Assembly: GCF_010389155.1 (NCBI RefSeq)
Contig: NC_057769.1
Span: forward strand, 5,704,735-5,768,734
Direction: 5' to 3'
Source of the DNA: Erigeron canadensis
Lineage: Eukaryota; Streptophyta; Magnoliopsida; Asterales; Asteraceae
DNA length: 64,000 bases
Shown: in pieces, positions 1-12,600 of the stretch
Layout of the letters: the number at the start of each line of letters is the position of its first letter
Position numbering within the stretch: position 1 is the first letter of the stretch
Made by a program: the position numbers and the translations under genes
Notes under the pieces: generated by a model
Told to the model about the DNA's origin: nothing
Database searches by the model: none
Seen by the model: only the letters and a program-made list of their open reading frames with translations

Positions 1-751
1 ATATATGGGGTGGCTCAGTTTTTGAATGAACTATATGTCTATATCCGGGCTGAATTAGTCGATTAATGAGATATTAAGAAACCGGGCTGTTGGTTTTTGC
101 AATGGTTAAGTAATTTTTGGCTTGTTTTATCGGGTAATTCAGGTTCATTTTGGTTGGTTTTCATGCTCAAATTGTTCTAAACCAGATATTCTATTCGTGT
201 GTGAACCAGTAGTCATCAATTGATATTTGGAACTGTTTTGTTCCAAAAGTTTCCTTTGTTTTTGTCATTTTACGTTAGTAGTGGACACTTCAGATATAAT
301 ATCGACAGTCAAAACATTTTCATTAAACATATATCAAGTCAAATCTGCATTTCTTAATGGAGAAACATGTCCTTTGTTTAGTTAGTATGTCATGTTCGAA
401 ACAAACTTCAGAAATTTTGTGTGTCTTAAATAATTAAGAAATGGGAAAATGATTGCAAAATCTCCTAACTGGGTGCTGCAGCAGCTGTTTATTATTTTAA
501 AAAATTTCATTGGCCCCTTGAAGTTTTATTAAAAAAGGGTGTGAGAACGGCAACACCTATGCTAGGTGCTGCTGGAGCACAGATTATTTTCCCTTAAAAA
601 TATACTAAGATTAGTAAAACAATACAGTTGATTAAATTAAGATAGTATATAGTTATATACTGTATCAAATATATTTACAAAGTAAAACAAAACATAATCT
701 GCAAATTATATAGGAGTGACTTCAATAAAGCTGAAGCAGCCAAATCCATTA
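1..751. other. non-coding stretch, no gene seen
   Basis: AT-rich sequence without a convincing coding frame or transposon end. It could be 3' flank of a minus-strand gene whose possible last exon lies just to the right. Confidence 0.4.
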
Positions 752-839
752 CTATTTTCCTGATTCCAGTGAAGTTTGTGAAATAGAGGCTTCAACACAA
801 GATGCCAAGTTGCCAACTGAAATGCCATCTTTCAATATA
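752..839 (-). CDS. possible last exon of an unrecognised gene
   Basis: Read on the minus strand, a clean splice acceptor (AATACAG) is followed by about 29 codons with coding-like composition, ending ...SQTSLESGK and a TAG stop at 752-754. I could not find the preceding exon in the next 1.5 kb and do not recognise the family. It may be a terminal exon, a decayed fragment or chance. Confidence 0.25.
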
Positions 840-1435
840 CTGTATTACTGGAATATGTACAACTTTATTCTGCACATAGTACAACTCATCATTAGCATTG
901 TTTTCGTTTCTACAAAAAACATTGACCTTTACTTGAACTATACATTTTCAGAGTTGGATTCTTCATGATGCCAATAAAATGACTGAAACTGTATTGCAAG
1001 TGGCTAACAAATGGACAACTGTGACACACAAGGAATCTGTAAGTTATTGAGCATGAAATACAAATTGATCTGAAGAGGCTATGTTGATTCCCATATATAG
1101 GTTTTGACAAGTTTCACCTAAAGCCAAAGATTGTAGTAAGAAAGTTGTGAAATCAAAGGGGACAGTGTTACTTTTACCTGTGAAAATTTCCCAAACAGTT
1201 CTTTTTTGGCAGATTATATTCCTTTTTCACATGTGTACCTTATTATTACAATGTACATATATTGTTAGAAATGTATGTATGTATGTAACTCTTGCAGCCT
1301 AGAGTTTAAAATCATCAACTTTCATGCAGCTTTGACGTGTGAACTGATGAGTAGTGATAACCTATAATTGAGGCCAAAATATTCAAAAAAAATTATTTTA
1401 GTTAAAGAACTTATCGACTCACAGGTTTTGGAGTT

Positions 1436-1518
1436 CGTCTATACGTTTCTCTTTACTGACTTGAACATGCAACCTCTTAGTTAACGAGTCATCTCGCTAT
1501 CATTGGGCTAAAGGCCTG
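1436..1518 (-). repeat. SINE-like head (tRNA-derived)
   Basis: On the minus strand TTAGCCCAATGATAGCGAG resembles a pol III A box and GCATGTTCAAGTC a B box about 30 bases later, the layout of a tRNA-derived SINE. No flanking duplication was defined. Confidence 0.4.
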
Positions 1519-2062
1519 TTGGTACACAATACATGAACGCTATAGGATGGTTTAAGCTGACCATTTGTTTTCAGTGCGAGCTTTTAGATACTAAGTTGAT
1601 CATTTTTTTATGAGCTATCTCGTGTTTTCAGTTTTCACTCTTTCGATGGTAAATGCAGTAATGCACCATCTCAAGAACAATAACTTGCATCAAGATTAAA
1701 TATGGTATGTAAGATCTTACTGCGGGCCGTTCCTGGCTTTACATGATTCTAATAAGATGTTCGAGTGTCTTTCATGTTGTGTCTATGATAATTTATGAAA
1801 TTTTGAAGTTTAAGTATGATAATAATATTGTAATGCAACCAATAGATATTTAGATTATTCAGTTAGGTTATTGTTGTTTTATATATTAGGAGTAATTTAA
1901 TGTTGAAGTAGAAGACTTCATTGAATCTATATATTAGTCACTTGGGGGCGAGCCTGGTGCCAAAATTGAAACCACAACTGTACCGATACCAAATCCCTTC
2001 AATCCCTTCACGGCAGCTATTGCTACTATCTATACTTCTATATCTATACTTCTATACTACTA

Positions 2063-2531
2063 TCTATACTACTATATAAAAAGAATAATGATAAATCAAC
2101 CTAATTGGTGTACCTAAAGATGTGTCTAATTGTAAGATGGTGACATGTGAAACAATCAGGGGGCAAGATTAGGAAAGAGAATTAGTGAAATCCACATGTC
2201 AAATTCTTAAGGTTTTAGACATATCTTTAGGCACGCCAATTAGGTTGATTAATCATTTTCCATATAAAAATTATATACCCCATGTTGAAAAGTTTACATT
2301 TTTGGGACATGCGAAATTACCAATTTATCCTTAATAAATTAAATCACCATCAACTCTTAATATTAAATTACACCATTAGTCCATTATATTATAAAATATC
2401 TCTATTAACCCCCTTTAAATAAAATACCTTTACTTACACCAATTGATGTCATCACCATCGTCAACGTCCATCGCCGCCATCACACCCGTCATCGCCGGCT
2501 CGCCGCCGCATTGCGCGGGTACCATGCTCGT
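2063..2531 (+). mobile_element. non-autonomous Helitron-like element, copy 1
   Basis: The left end reads TCTATACTACTATATAAA, like plant Helitron 5' termini. The right end has the GC-rich hairpin CCGCCGCATTGCGCGG followed by GTACCATGCTCG, like Helitron 3' termini. A short MITE-like palindrome (about 2088-2266) sits inside. No coding capacity seen. The last bases (CTCG) do not match the canonical CTRR, so the exact end is uncertain. Confidence 0.55.
2088..2266. repeat. MITE-like palindrome, family M1 copy
   Basis: Begins AATGATAAATCAACC and ends GGTTGATTAATCATT, an inverted pair, with an interior containing GACATGTGA and CCACATGTC. Related copies lie near 22227-22401, 46124-46285 and 60826-61005. 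Confidence 0.5.
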
Positions 2532-2544
2532 ATAAAATAAAAAA

Positions 2545-2785
2545 TTATAACACCATGTTGAAAGTTTACAAAAATGGGACATGCGAATTGACCAAAATAC
2601 CCTTAATGAATTAAATCACCATCAACCCTTAATATTAAATTACTCCATTAGTCCATTATATTACTATAAAAAACCTCTATTAACCCCTTTAAATCAAATA
2701 CCTTTAACTACACCAATAGATGCCGCCACCACCATCATCTTCGGCTTGTCGCCGCATTGCGCGGGTACCATGCTTATATTTCATA
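2545..2785 (+). mobile_element. second Helitron-like 3' segment, tandem to copy 1
   Basis: About 240 bases repeat the last part of the preceding element, from CACCATGTTGAAAGTTTAC to a second hairpin CCGCATTGCGCGGGTACC. Two tandem right ends suggest serial insertion or end duplication of a Helitron. Confidence 0.5.
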
Positions 2786-3332
2786 TTTTTTATGCGTTCC
2801 GTTTCAGTATTCCCAGTTTACCGATACTCATATCATAATGACTACAATCGATTGCGGTAGTTAGTACCGATTTTCAACCTCCAAAAATTCCGGTACCAAT
2901 TAGTTCAGTGTTGTTTCAGCGTTAAAGATAATGTCACTTACCAGTTTACTAATTTGTAGGTAATATCGATCACTTATCACTTTACTAATTTGCTTTGTAT
3001 CAACTAGTGGGACAATTTTGTTTCTGTTTTTTGATCTACCAATACAAGTCAGAGTAATATTAAATCGTATTAAGATCCCGTATAAGTCAAATTAATTCTG
3101 CTAATCGAAACTAAAATCAAGTGATCTATGTTTATATACTAATAATGAATGTATAAGTTATATAATGGATTCGATTCAATGATTCGTTATCTTCCCCGAT
3201 CAGTGCTGAAGATCGCCTTTTCAAACACAATAATAAAAATGAAATATGTTACAAGTTACATTACGAAATATGAACCATCATTGCCCATCTATATTACCGC
3301 CTTTTTTTCTATTTACCATCAAACATGTTTTA

Positions 3333-3600
3333 GGATACAAGCACGATACCCGCACAATGCGACGGTGATATGGTAGTGGTGGCTAGTGGCAACGATGATG
3401 GTGGCGGTTAGTGCTGATAGTAATTGACGTAAAGATTATTGATATAAAGAGGTAGTAGGGATATTTTAGAAAAAATAAAATATAAATGATGTAAATTAAT
3501 TCATTTAGTGTCAGACGGTCATTTCGCATCTTTTTTTTTTTACTATAATTTTTATATAGAGTAATATAAAAGTATTGAAATATAAATGTTATACTATATA
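3333..3600 (-). mobile_element. Helitron-like 3' region, minus orientation
   Basis: The reverse strand carries CCGTCGCATTGTGCGGG, the same hairpin as in the elements at 2.1-2.8 kb, with the same interior words (for example GCGAAATGACC). The left terminus was not located. Confidence 0.4.
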
Positions 3601-5213
3601 AGGTTGTCAAACACGTTTAATAATGTATAGATCACTTCCACGTTACAAATGGGGTCTTATTTCATTAGCAAAATGTCTACGTACACAGGAGTCATTCATG
3701 TGATGTATATATATACACACAAAATATTCATAATAAATCCAAATAAATAAACTCAACATGTGAACAAAAATTGGATACCCAAAAATGAATATATGTTTGC
3801 AGAATCAGGCATGCTAGTCTTTATATAAAAATGTACAAGAGTCCTGGATTACAAACAAAGGTAGGTGTACGTGATGTGAACTGAATCTTAAATTCAATGG
3901 CACACTGATGCAATGAGTCAGATTATTTTAAGGACTCAAGATTTCAGTACACGTACATTGGCCTCTGTCTGTGCTACACCCACAACACGTAAACAAATTA
4001 AATATAGTCTTTTTCTCTTTTTGAGGACAGATTTTTTTAAAAATAATATACTGTAAGATATATATAATAACTAGATAATGGCCCATGTATCGCATGCTAA
4101 TATACACGTTAAATTAAATTGATTACAAATATAATATTTAAGTAATTTTACTTGAAAACAATAATTAACTTATATAGTCAAAAGTATTTTAAATATTATA
4201 TAATAATAATAACTAAAAGAATTTTTAATAATATTATATTTTTATTATGCATTTAAAATCTGAAAGAAACATATATAAAGTAGAATAAAGAAAGAAAAAT
4301 AGAGAAAAAATAAAATATAAAGGTGAAAATAGGAAATTAAATCAAATATAAAAATAAATATCAAAAATATGTATGTAAAATTGATAAAGTAAATATCTAA
4401 CATTGATAATATAATTGGATAGTAAAATATATATTAAAATTATCAATATGATCTAGTTTTATTTTATACTAAAGTAAATTATATTTTACGTACAAAGATA
4501 ACTAAATACAAAAGAAAAATAGAAAGTGATAAGTTACAAATATTGATAATTATATTTTCAATGTCTTTTAATTAACTTAATATTACTAAATTTTTACCGT
4601 AGTTGGCAAAAAAATAAACAAATATCAAGTTAGATCAAGTGATTTGTGCATAATAATAAAATTTAGAGGTTATGAGTTCTAATTTTGTATTTGACTTTTT
4701 TATTTGCCATTTAAAATTGATATAAAAAAAACAAACGTCCACGTAAACAAATGATGATGTGGCAAATAAGGTACCATATAAACACAAAAAAATTATATAT
4801 TTAAATGTCAACATATCTAAAAAAAACATTAAATTTACCATAAAATGACACCTAAGCAAAAAGCTTAGTTGACACTAAAAGAGAAATGTTATATAGGACA
4901 AAAAACTATCCTCACTTAGTTATATAGAAAGATTTTGTAACGATATTGTTATATGTATTTGACATTAACTTAATGAAATACTTGACTCGTGAATTTATTA
5001 ATGTAGGCAAAGCAAAGGTCTTATATACTCTATAAAAGCTAACGAGCAATTAATATTACTTGTATGATTTTTCATTCGCATACGAACCTAATTCGTATGA
5101 AAATGTAACAATGAGTTCCCTGATTAGTTTTGCACGTGCGAGTATGTGATTCAATAGATATATTTTTATAGGTACGAATTATGAGTGAATGACGGGAAGT
5201 TAAGTATATGTTA
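3601..5213. other. AT-rich intergenic, no gene seen
   Basis: Very AT-rich sequence with long A/T runs. Short frames here lack any recognisable domain. Nothing annotated. Confidence 0.4.
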
Positions 5214-5221
5214 TTTTAGAG

Positions 5222-5962
5222 CAGTGGCGAATCTAGGTTTCAAGCTCATGGAGGTTCTTAAAATCCTGAAACGATAACTTAGTTGACATTTGACAAAACT
5301 AAAAGAAACTGGTCGGATCGGGTCACAAGATAGCAAAACCTATTTGATGAGATTTTAAGAAAAAACTTTTATAAATGAACAATACCTTTTAAAATGATTT
5401 TTTCAATATTTGATAATGTACTAATTAAACAACTATTCTTAAAGTTATTATACATTTGTCATCCAACGTCATTAAGCTGTTGAATATATTTATATATTGT
5501 TTTGATTAGAAACTCTATTGAGTTTTTAAGATATCTAAATAAGACTATCAAAGAAAAATAAATACTAATTTTAGTTATCATAATGTATAAAGCCATGTAG
5601 TACTTTGTTAAGATATATACATCAATCGATTTTACAAAATATACCATTCAAAAGTCAAAACAACATGTATACTTAAAAGGTTAATAAAAAACAATTTTAT
5701 ATTTTAATAAATTTCTATATATAGTCATTAAAAGTAAAAATAAAAAATCAACTTTGTACAAGTAATAACTATGAGGGTGTAAAATGAAAATATAACTAAA
5801 TACCCTTCTTCCTTAATAAAAAACTTGCAACTAAATTTTTAGGAGGGTTCCAAGCACAATTTTCATGGGGTTCAAATACAATCTATTTAAAGTCTTCTAA
5901 ATAAATTTAATTCTTAAGGGTGGTCCATTGAATCCCTTAATACTAATGTAGATACGCCACTG
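5222..5962. mobile_element. hAT-like non-autonomous element
   Basis: Terminal inverted repeats CAGTGGCGAATCTAG (left) and the complement of CAGTGGCGTATCTAC (right) bound 741 bases. They are flanked by TTTTAGAG and TTTTAGAT, an 8-bp target duplication with one mismatch, as expected for the hAT superfamily. No transposase frame is visible. Confidence 0.7.
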
Positions 5963-6349
5963 TTTTAGATAGACCTCTCACCAAATAAATCCCAGTTTAA
6001 TACCCTTTGATAAAATCTTCTGTCACCTAAAAATTTGGAAGAGAAAACTCATTTACATCCATAGTTTTCGACTCGTAACTTTCGACTCTTAACTTTTGAC
6101 TCGACTCAAAAACATGAGTTTTTGACTCATAACTCGAAACGTGACTCGACTCGTAAGAGTCAAGATATTTTTATATAGTACATAAAATTGTATAATTTTA
6201 TACATGTGATGTTTTTTTGAAAGAAAATATAAATTGATTATTTTAATTCATTTACAAAATGTTTACATATTTGATAACTTAGGGTCATAAACAATAGTTT
6301 ATCGAACTAAAAGTATCAAAAAGACATATGTAACACACAAAATAATATA

Positions 6350-7331
6350 GGGATAAGTATCCAGAAATACAGTCAACTAATGCTCAAAAGTTATTGTGTG
6401 CACGAACTTTAGGTCAACTTTATTGTATTCAGGAAACTTGTTCAATAGTCCTATAGCATGCAAAAGTGACCGGGTCAAAAGTTAGCCAATCACCACTTTC
6501 ACGTTGACTACTTACGTGACATGCACACAATAACTTTTTGGGATTAGTTTATGCACACAATAACTTTTTGGGATTAGTTTACGCACATAATGAAAAAAAA
6601 CATATTATTTTTTTTCAAACTCGCCGGAACTGCAAATTCTCGCCGGAAAACCTAAAAATCCGATTAAACCTTCGTTTCTTCAAATTAGACCACGAAATTG
6701 GCACCAAAATACTCAAAAATCAACCGCGAACAAACCCTCGGCAAAAGTTAAACCAATTGAGACTCGCCGGATAATTTATCAACTCGCCGGAAAATTTAAA
6801 ATCACCATAACTTTGTTGTTTCTTTGAGTTTCGGACAACAATTTTGAGCAGTTTGGTGTTGGTTTCAAGTCGAAACTCGAATAAACAACAAAGTTATGGT
6901 GATTTTAATTTTTCCGGCGAGTTGGTGAATTTTCCGGCGAGTCTCAATTTGTTTAACTTTTGTTGAGGGTTTGTTCATGGCTGATTTTTGAGTATTTTGG
7001 TGTGAATTTCGTGGTCTAATTCGAAGAAACGAATGTTTAATCGGATTTTTAAGTTTTCCGGCGAGTATTTGCAATTTTCGGCGAGTTTGAAAAAAAAAAT
7101 CTGTTTTTTTTAATTGTATTCATAAAATAATCCCAAAAAGTTATTGTGTGCATGCCACGTAAGCAGTCAACGGGTCAATGTGAATATAACCGGTCCCACA
7201 TAGCCATAATCCCGTTTTATGTTCACAATAACCAAAACTTCAAGTTTTGTGAACACAATAAAGCTGACCTAGAGTTCGTGCACACAATAACTTTTGAGCA
7301 TTAGTTGACTGCATTTCTGGGCACTTATCCC
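6350..7331. mobile_element. foldback MULE-like element
   Basis: The 982-base element starts GGGATAAGTATCCAGAAATA and ends with its near complement. Inverted similarity continues almost to a centre near 6860, so it is a near-complete palindrome. It is flanked on both sides by AATAATATA (6341-6349 and 7332-7340), a perfect 9-bp target duplication typical of Mutator-like elements. It is non-autonomous, with no transposase. The arms contain CGCCGGAAAA and TTAGACCACGAAA words shared with the Pack-MULE at 34337-36333. Confidence 0.75.
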
Positions 7332-7344
7332 AATAATATAATTA

Positions 7345-8290
7345 TAAGTATAATATGTGATATACAGTATCTAATTACAACAATCATAAGTTTGTGACTC
7401 GTATGTCTCGGTTCAATTTCACATAGAGACTCGTTTTTGGTATAAAGCGACTCGACTCGTAAAAGTTGACTTGTGACTCGTAAGAGTTTGACAAGTATGA
7501 TGCTTACATCTAATATGGAAATACCCTCATATATGTCTAAAGTAAAACTCTTGACAATTTTTCACTTTTAATGATTTCACATTCTAATACTATTTTTAAT
7601 TAAATAGCACATTTTATTAAATAAATAAAATTCATTTTGTTAATAACATTAGAGATTGTTGAACCTTGATGCTAGTATACGTTCCACCATGCACCGCAAA
7701 AAAGAGAATGTCAATCCAACTATCACAAGTGATATGCTGAGAATTGAGTTTGTCACTTAGCTTTGAATTTATTTAAAAGTGTACAAGATGGCTAGTTGTT
7801 TGATATAATTAAGTTGAAGAGTAAAGTGCAATTTTTTCCTAATGATGGTGGATCATATGACTAGAGTAATAATAATTTCTTAGCGTTGATTGCTTTTAGT
7901 ATAATTGTTTTATTGTTCCTGATAATCTTGAAAGTTTCTGGAAATAATCTTGTAAGTTTGTAAATTTTTACACGATAACGATTTCTATCATGATATTTGA
8001 TGTCAGTGATTACCTCTTGTGAATTAACCTCTGTGCAACCAGACCAATTTTCATGCCCAATGTCATACAATCAATACTTCCTAACAATGCCACTAGCCAA
8101 CAAATCTAATGATGTCTCTTGCACAATCTTTTGTAAATGCTACATACACACTTATGAAAATTAACTAAGGTGCAATTCGCTTTTCATTATTTCAACCCCA
8201 GAGTCATAGTGGGAATGGTCTAAGAGTTTATATATGCCAATGATAGAACTTATCACCGAGAGACAAGTTCTTGCTCTTGATTGTATTCTG
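7345..8290. other. intergenic, no gene seen
   Basis: AT-rich sequence. GACTCG-rich stretches at 6060-6170 and 7395-7490 lie in inverted relation around the foldback element, hinting that it landed inside an older palindromic repeat. No convincing gene. Confidence 0.35.
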
Positions 8291-8295
8291 TTTTT

Positions 8296-8340
8296 GGGTG
8301 ATGTATAAAAGCTGACCGGGGTTTAAATTCCCCTTCACCC
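8296..8340 (+). other. tRNA-like mini-hairpin
   Basis: GGGTGA pairs with TTCACCC and encloses a T-arm-like CCGGGG-TTTAAAT-TCCCC. The D and anticodon arms are absent, so this is not a functional tRNA. It is probably a tRNA or SINE remnant. Confidence 0.25.
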
Positions 8341-8867
8341 AAATACCATCAAATTTTATTTCAAAACGGTTAAAAGTGCTAAATGTTAAAAATGCTGGCT
8401 AACAAGTGATAGAGAAGTAATGGAATGATTATAGAAAGGTAAAAGGTTGATGAGCAACAAACCTAAGCGATTCAACCCGGGTATATTCAAAGATCCCGGG
8501 CATTTGAAAGTTAAAACTAACTAGTTACATACTTACACATACCAAGATATATATACTCCTACTAATTATCAACTATCAATACGAGTAATTTCGATTAATG
8601 TTCCGAACTTCCAAAATATGAAATATGTTTGGACATAATAATGTCTACCCTACCAAGTACCAACATGATGGGTGATAAGTGATGACACATGAAACACATA
8701 CAAAGTTTTCAGGTCATTATTACTTACTTAAAAGGACACAAATTAAACATATTTTAAACCATCACATGTGACTTATCTTTCTGATCTATTACAGGGTTTT
8801 ATCTTGTTGCAGCAAAGTAAGGGTGAACCCCACTTTACTAGGTTAATTATAGCCAAAAGGTGTGATT

Positions 8868-8945
8868 GACGAAATCTTGATATTGAATAACAATGAAATA
8901 TTCAACGAAATCTTGATATTTGAATAACAATGAAATATTCAACGA
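8868..8945. repeat. tandem duplication, two units of about 38 bp
   Basis: The unit CGAAATCTTGATATTGAATA continuing to ATGAAATATTCAA occurs twice head to tail with a one-base length difference. It is directly followed by an A-box-like TTGGTTTAGTGGTC, suggesting a SINE head. Confidence 0.6.
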
Positions 8946-9680
8946 GCTCTTGGTTTAGTGGTCAAAGGGAAAGTGAAAAGCTTTGCACAAAGGGAAGGCT
9001 AGATTGAACATTGACGTTTAATTACTTTTTATAACTTCTGAAATATCATTTTCTAAAAATGTCATTAAAATTTCAGTTTTTTTTGTAGCATGTAGTTCTT
9101 TGTTTTGAAATGCAATTTGGATCACTCATGTCTTCACCTTTTGCAATCAATGTCAGCCACGCGATCATCTCCGAATACTACTTTTCAGGAGAATAATTGG
9201 AAAAAAACCTGCTGCTTGTAAGACACGAACCTGTGATATATACACATCTAGTAGCTCACATTTCCAAATGACCACATACTGTGACCATTTATGGTTTTGT
9301 ATATATTCTTGTTCCAATATTGCATTAGTGTATACGTATATATAGTTATAAGTTATCGTAGATACAGGGGTACTCAATGGTACATTTCATATATGAGATG
9401 TAAAGAAATCTTGCATATGAAAAATGAAACTCTGACAATTATTAACTACTTGCAAATCTAGACAAACATGAAACAACTAAGCCTACAAAGTTACATGGTT
9501 TTGCTCTACACATTCTACCCTAATTAAGAGGTTAATGTGTGATTTCTATCATTAGATCACACAATCATTTTATTAGTACGTTATTGCCCTTTACATTTTC
9601 ACTGGAGAACCAAGGGAAAATACACCAACATCCTTTAATTTCAAGCTTTCTTGAATGCCATATATATCCATCCATCTTGA

Positions 9681-12600
9681 TTATAAGGATTCTACTCTTA
9701 CCCATTCATAACATCCTTCAAGCGGGTTTTCGTTCACAATGTCAAAGTTGTACCTACATTAACATAAAGACCAAAAAAATGGGCATAGTCGATCAATACA
9801 TATACAGTACTCGATTGTGAAGGTCACAACTAAAGGTGGCAAATGCAAAAAAAATAAAATAAAATTTGATCACGTGTGAATATCAGTCTTTAAAAAAGAA
9901 TCTAATGTGGTAAATTTCACTCATTACTTCTAAATGAATTGATTCAAGTTTTATGTTTTATATTTAACATGTCATTTTGAAAATTGTGTCAAAGTTTTTT
10001 TTAGAACAGCAAGAGCCGGGCCCCGGGTATCCGGACTGGTTACCGTGGACCTAAGACCCGTTTCCCTCCCACTTGCCCGCCCCACCCGGTAAATGCTCCA
10101 CGAAGGCCCAGGAAACCTAAAGTCTGTAAATCTCACGCTCGAGAGTATCGAACCTGAGACCTTACGGACAAACATCCGGGTACTCTTAAAGGAATTCTTC
10201 TTTCTGACTATACAAATATACAATGTACATCAAATATAATCCTGTTGTGTTAACACGGTCCCAGATCTTGTTATCAATAGAAGAAAGTAAATTTTTGGAA
10301 ATGAACCCTTTCAATGTATACAAAAAACTACCTGTTATGATCTGTCAATTTCGTCACCTCTAATTGGAAAAAAAAGCTTATTAAAGGGCCTTTAGCCTAG
10401 CAGTATTCAAGGTGCAGTGGCCCTCAACCAACAGGTTTGAGTTTTAAGGGACAACTGTGTAGTTTGTAAATAATAATTGTCTTTTAAGGCCTCTCGTAGT
10501 AAGGCTTTTCCTAAATCTCTTCCTCACCTTTTCCTAAATACCACGTCAGCTTATTCCAATTTAAGAACTAACCCTAACATTAATAAAAAAACGTCATTTT
10601 GGAAGAGGGTGGCCGAGGGCTTGGACGAGCTCGTCATCCACTTACTACAAGCGGCCTAAAAGAAAATAAAACTTAAGTTAAGATAGTGTACTTGTCAGCA
10701 AACTGTCTCTGCTGTTCCTGCTCATGACGGGCAAAAAACTCCTCAATCTCCTGTGCTAGAGGCATGCTCCGTGTAATAGTATTCTGGGTTACTTGATTAG
10801 AAGCTTCTAAATTTCTACACCTTTTGCTAGAACTACTGGGGGTGCCTATCAAGCTACAAGGAGTGCTTTCTCGAGTGCTCCTGTCATTGATACATGATTT
10901 ATTTGTCAAAACCGACGAGAATAGAAGTCTAGCAATAACAAACAAATTAACATCTATTGTACAGTCACAAATAATCTATGTCAGTGTGAGGTTAACCAAG
11001 ACTCATGCCTCTTAGGGGTGTAATTCAATTATTTGGACTAGGTTAGGAGTAGGTTTATCTTACCGCTACATTTAATAACAATAACCAAATTTTATGTAAC
11101 CAAATTAGTAACATTAGTTTTCTAATGACAATAAAGGAAAAAGAGGCAGAGGTAACTTAAATATCCTATTACATATAGGGAAAAAATTTACTTGTCAAAA
11201 AGATGCCAATGGAAGTTACAAATCCAATTATTGCCCTTCTCTGTTTGTGTACTATTTACTTACATATGGGTTAAAAAAAAACTGATGTGGCCCCTTTATT
11301 CATGCATGCTATTCAGGGGGTGTTTTGTCTGGTGTGCCCCTAAACATGGGGATGTTTAGTTTAAACTTATTTAATCAAGTGTTTATTGCTTATATTAAAG
11401 AGAAATGATAAATCCCCCTTAAAAAATAGCCTAATAATCATAAGCATTATTAAACACTTTTTTTAAAACTACTCACGCCGTCTAAACATCTAAGTCTCAA
11501 TAATCACCTCAAAATCACATATCAATAAACCCACTAAACTTTGATAAATGACTAATCCTTACAGTGATCATATAAATTGATATATAGTTTGGGAAATGCT
11601 AAATGCAACCCTTAAGATTGCACTTAAGGTGCATAAAAATTTGTACCTTCATATCAAAAGCTCACCCCTAAATTTTACGGTAAGTGTACAACTATTTAAT
11701 TCACCTTAACTACGACTCTTAGGAGAGCATTTAGCAAAACCCATATAGTAGTTTTTAGGTGTTATTATTAGTAAACTTGATCAACAAATCCAAACCTGCA
11801 GATATGAGGATCACAGATTCACTACACATTTTAGCTTTAAAAGGGCTGACTCTTTTTCCTGATAGGCAACAAGTGCTATAGATACATATTAAAGAAGTGA
11901 TCTGATATATATAGAAAGTGGAAACAGTTCATAATTAAATGACACCATGTGGGGCTGATAATATCTGAGTAATACACCAGTCTTAAATTTATACAGTGTA
12001 ACATCTCATCACATATATGTAAAACAAATTAGAAGAAGGCCCCTTAAAGGATATCATTTTCGGGTTTTTTGTTACTCGCTGTCAGCCGACACGGCCAACA
12101 ACATGAACATGTCCATTACTCACTCCGTCCCAAATTTGAAGTATTTGCAAGTTATAAAGAAAAATGGATGGAGTGAGTATAAATTTGCCGACACTTGATA
12201 TTTTTTCTACTTGAACAATCAGTACACCGATGCCCAAACATGGACCAATTCGTTTTAAATCTTCGGCCAAATTTCATCAAAAATGATATATTAATCCAGT
12301 AGTCTATTATCAGATAAATTATGCATTAAGCAGCCAGACAAAGCAATGAAGCCAAAACAGAAGAGTGTACCATTATTGCCTTATTGGTGTCACATTTTAT
12401 ATAAAATCATTAAAATATATATGCTCAAGTTGAAATCTTTGACTAAAGAACATGTCTAAAAATAATCAATAATTCTATGTCACATCCTATCTTGTTAGTA
12501 AGAAACCCAGATTGTAGAGTCATATTTGTTAGCTAGTAGGATGCAGTTATGCTTATAATAAGTTGCAGAGGCAGGCAACTAGGCTAGAGTCTAGTACTTT

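Noticed and set aside
1260..1290. CRISPR-like or satellite array
   Set aside because: Only a short GTAT microsatellite; no spaced direct repeats anywhere in the window.
8296..8340. Functional tRNA
   Set aside because: Only acceptor-like and T-arm-like stems are present; D arm and anticodon arm are missing, so it is listed as a remnant only.
9972..10223. 83-codon open frame on the minus strand
   Set aside because: It coincides with a SINE-like GC-rich repeat inside KRP intron 2 and has no protein-like features.
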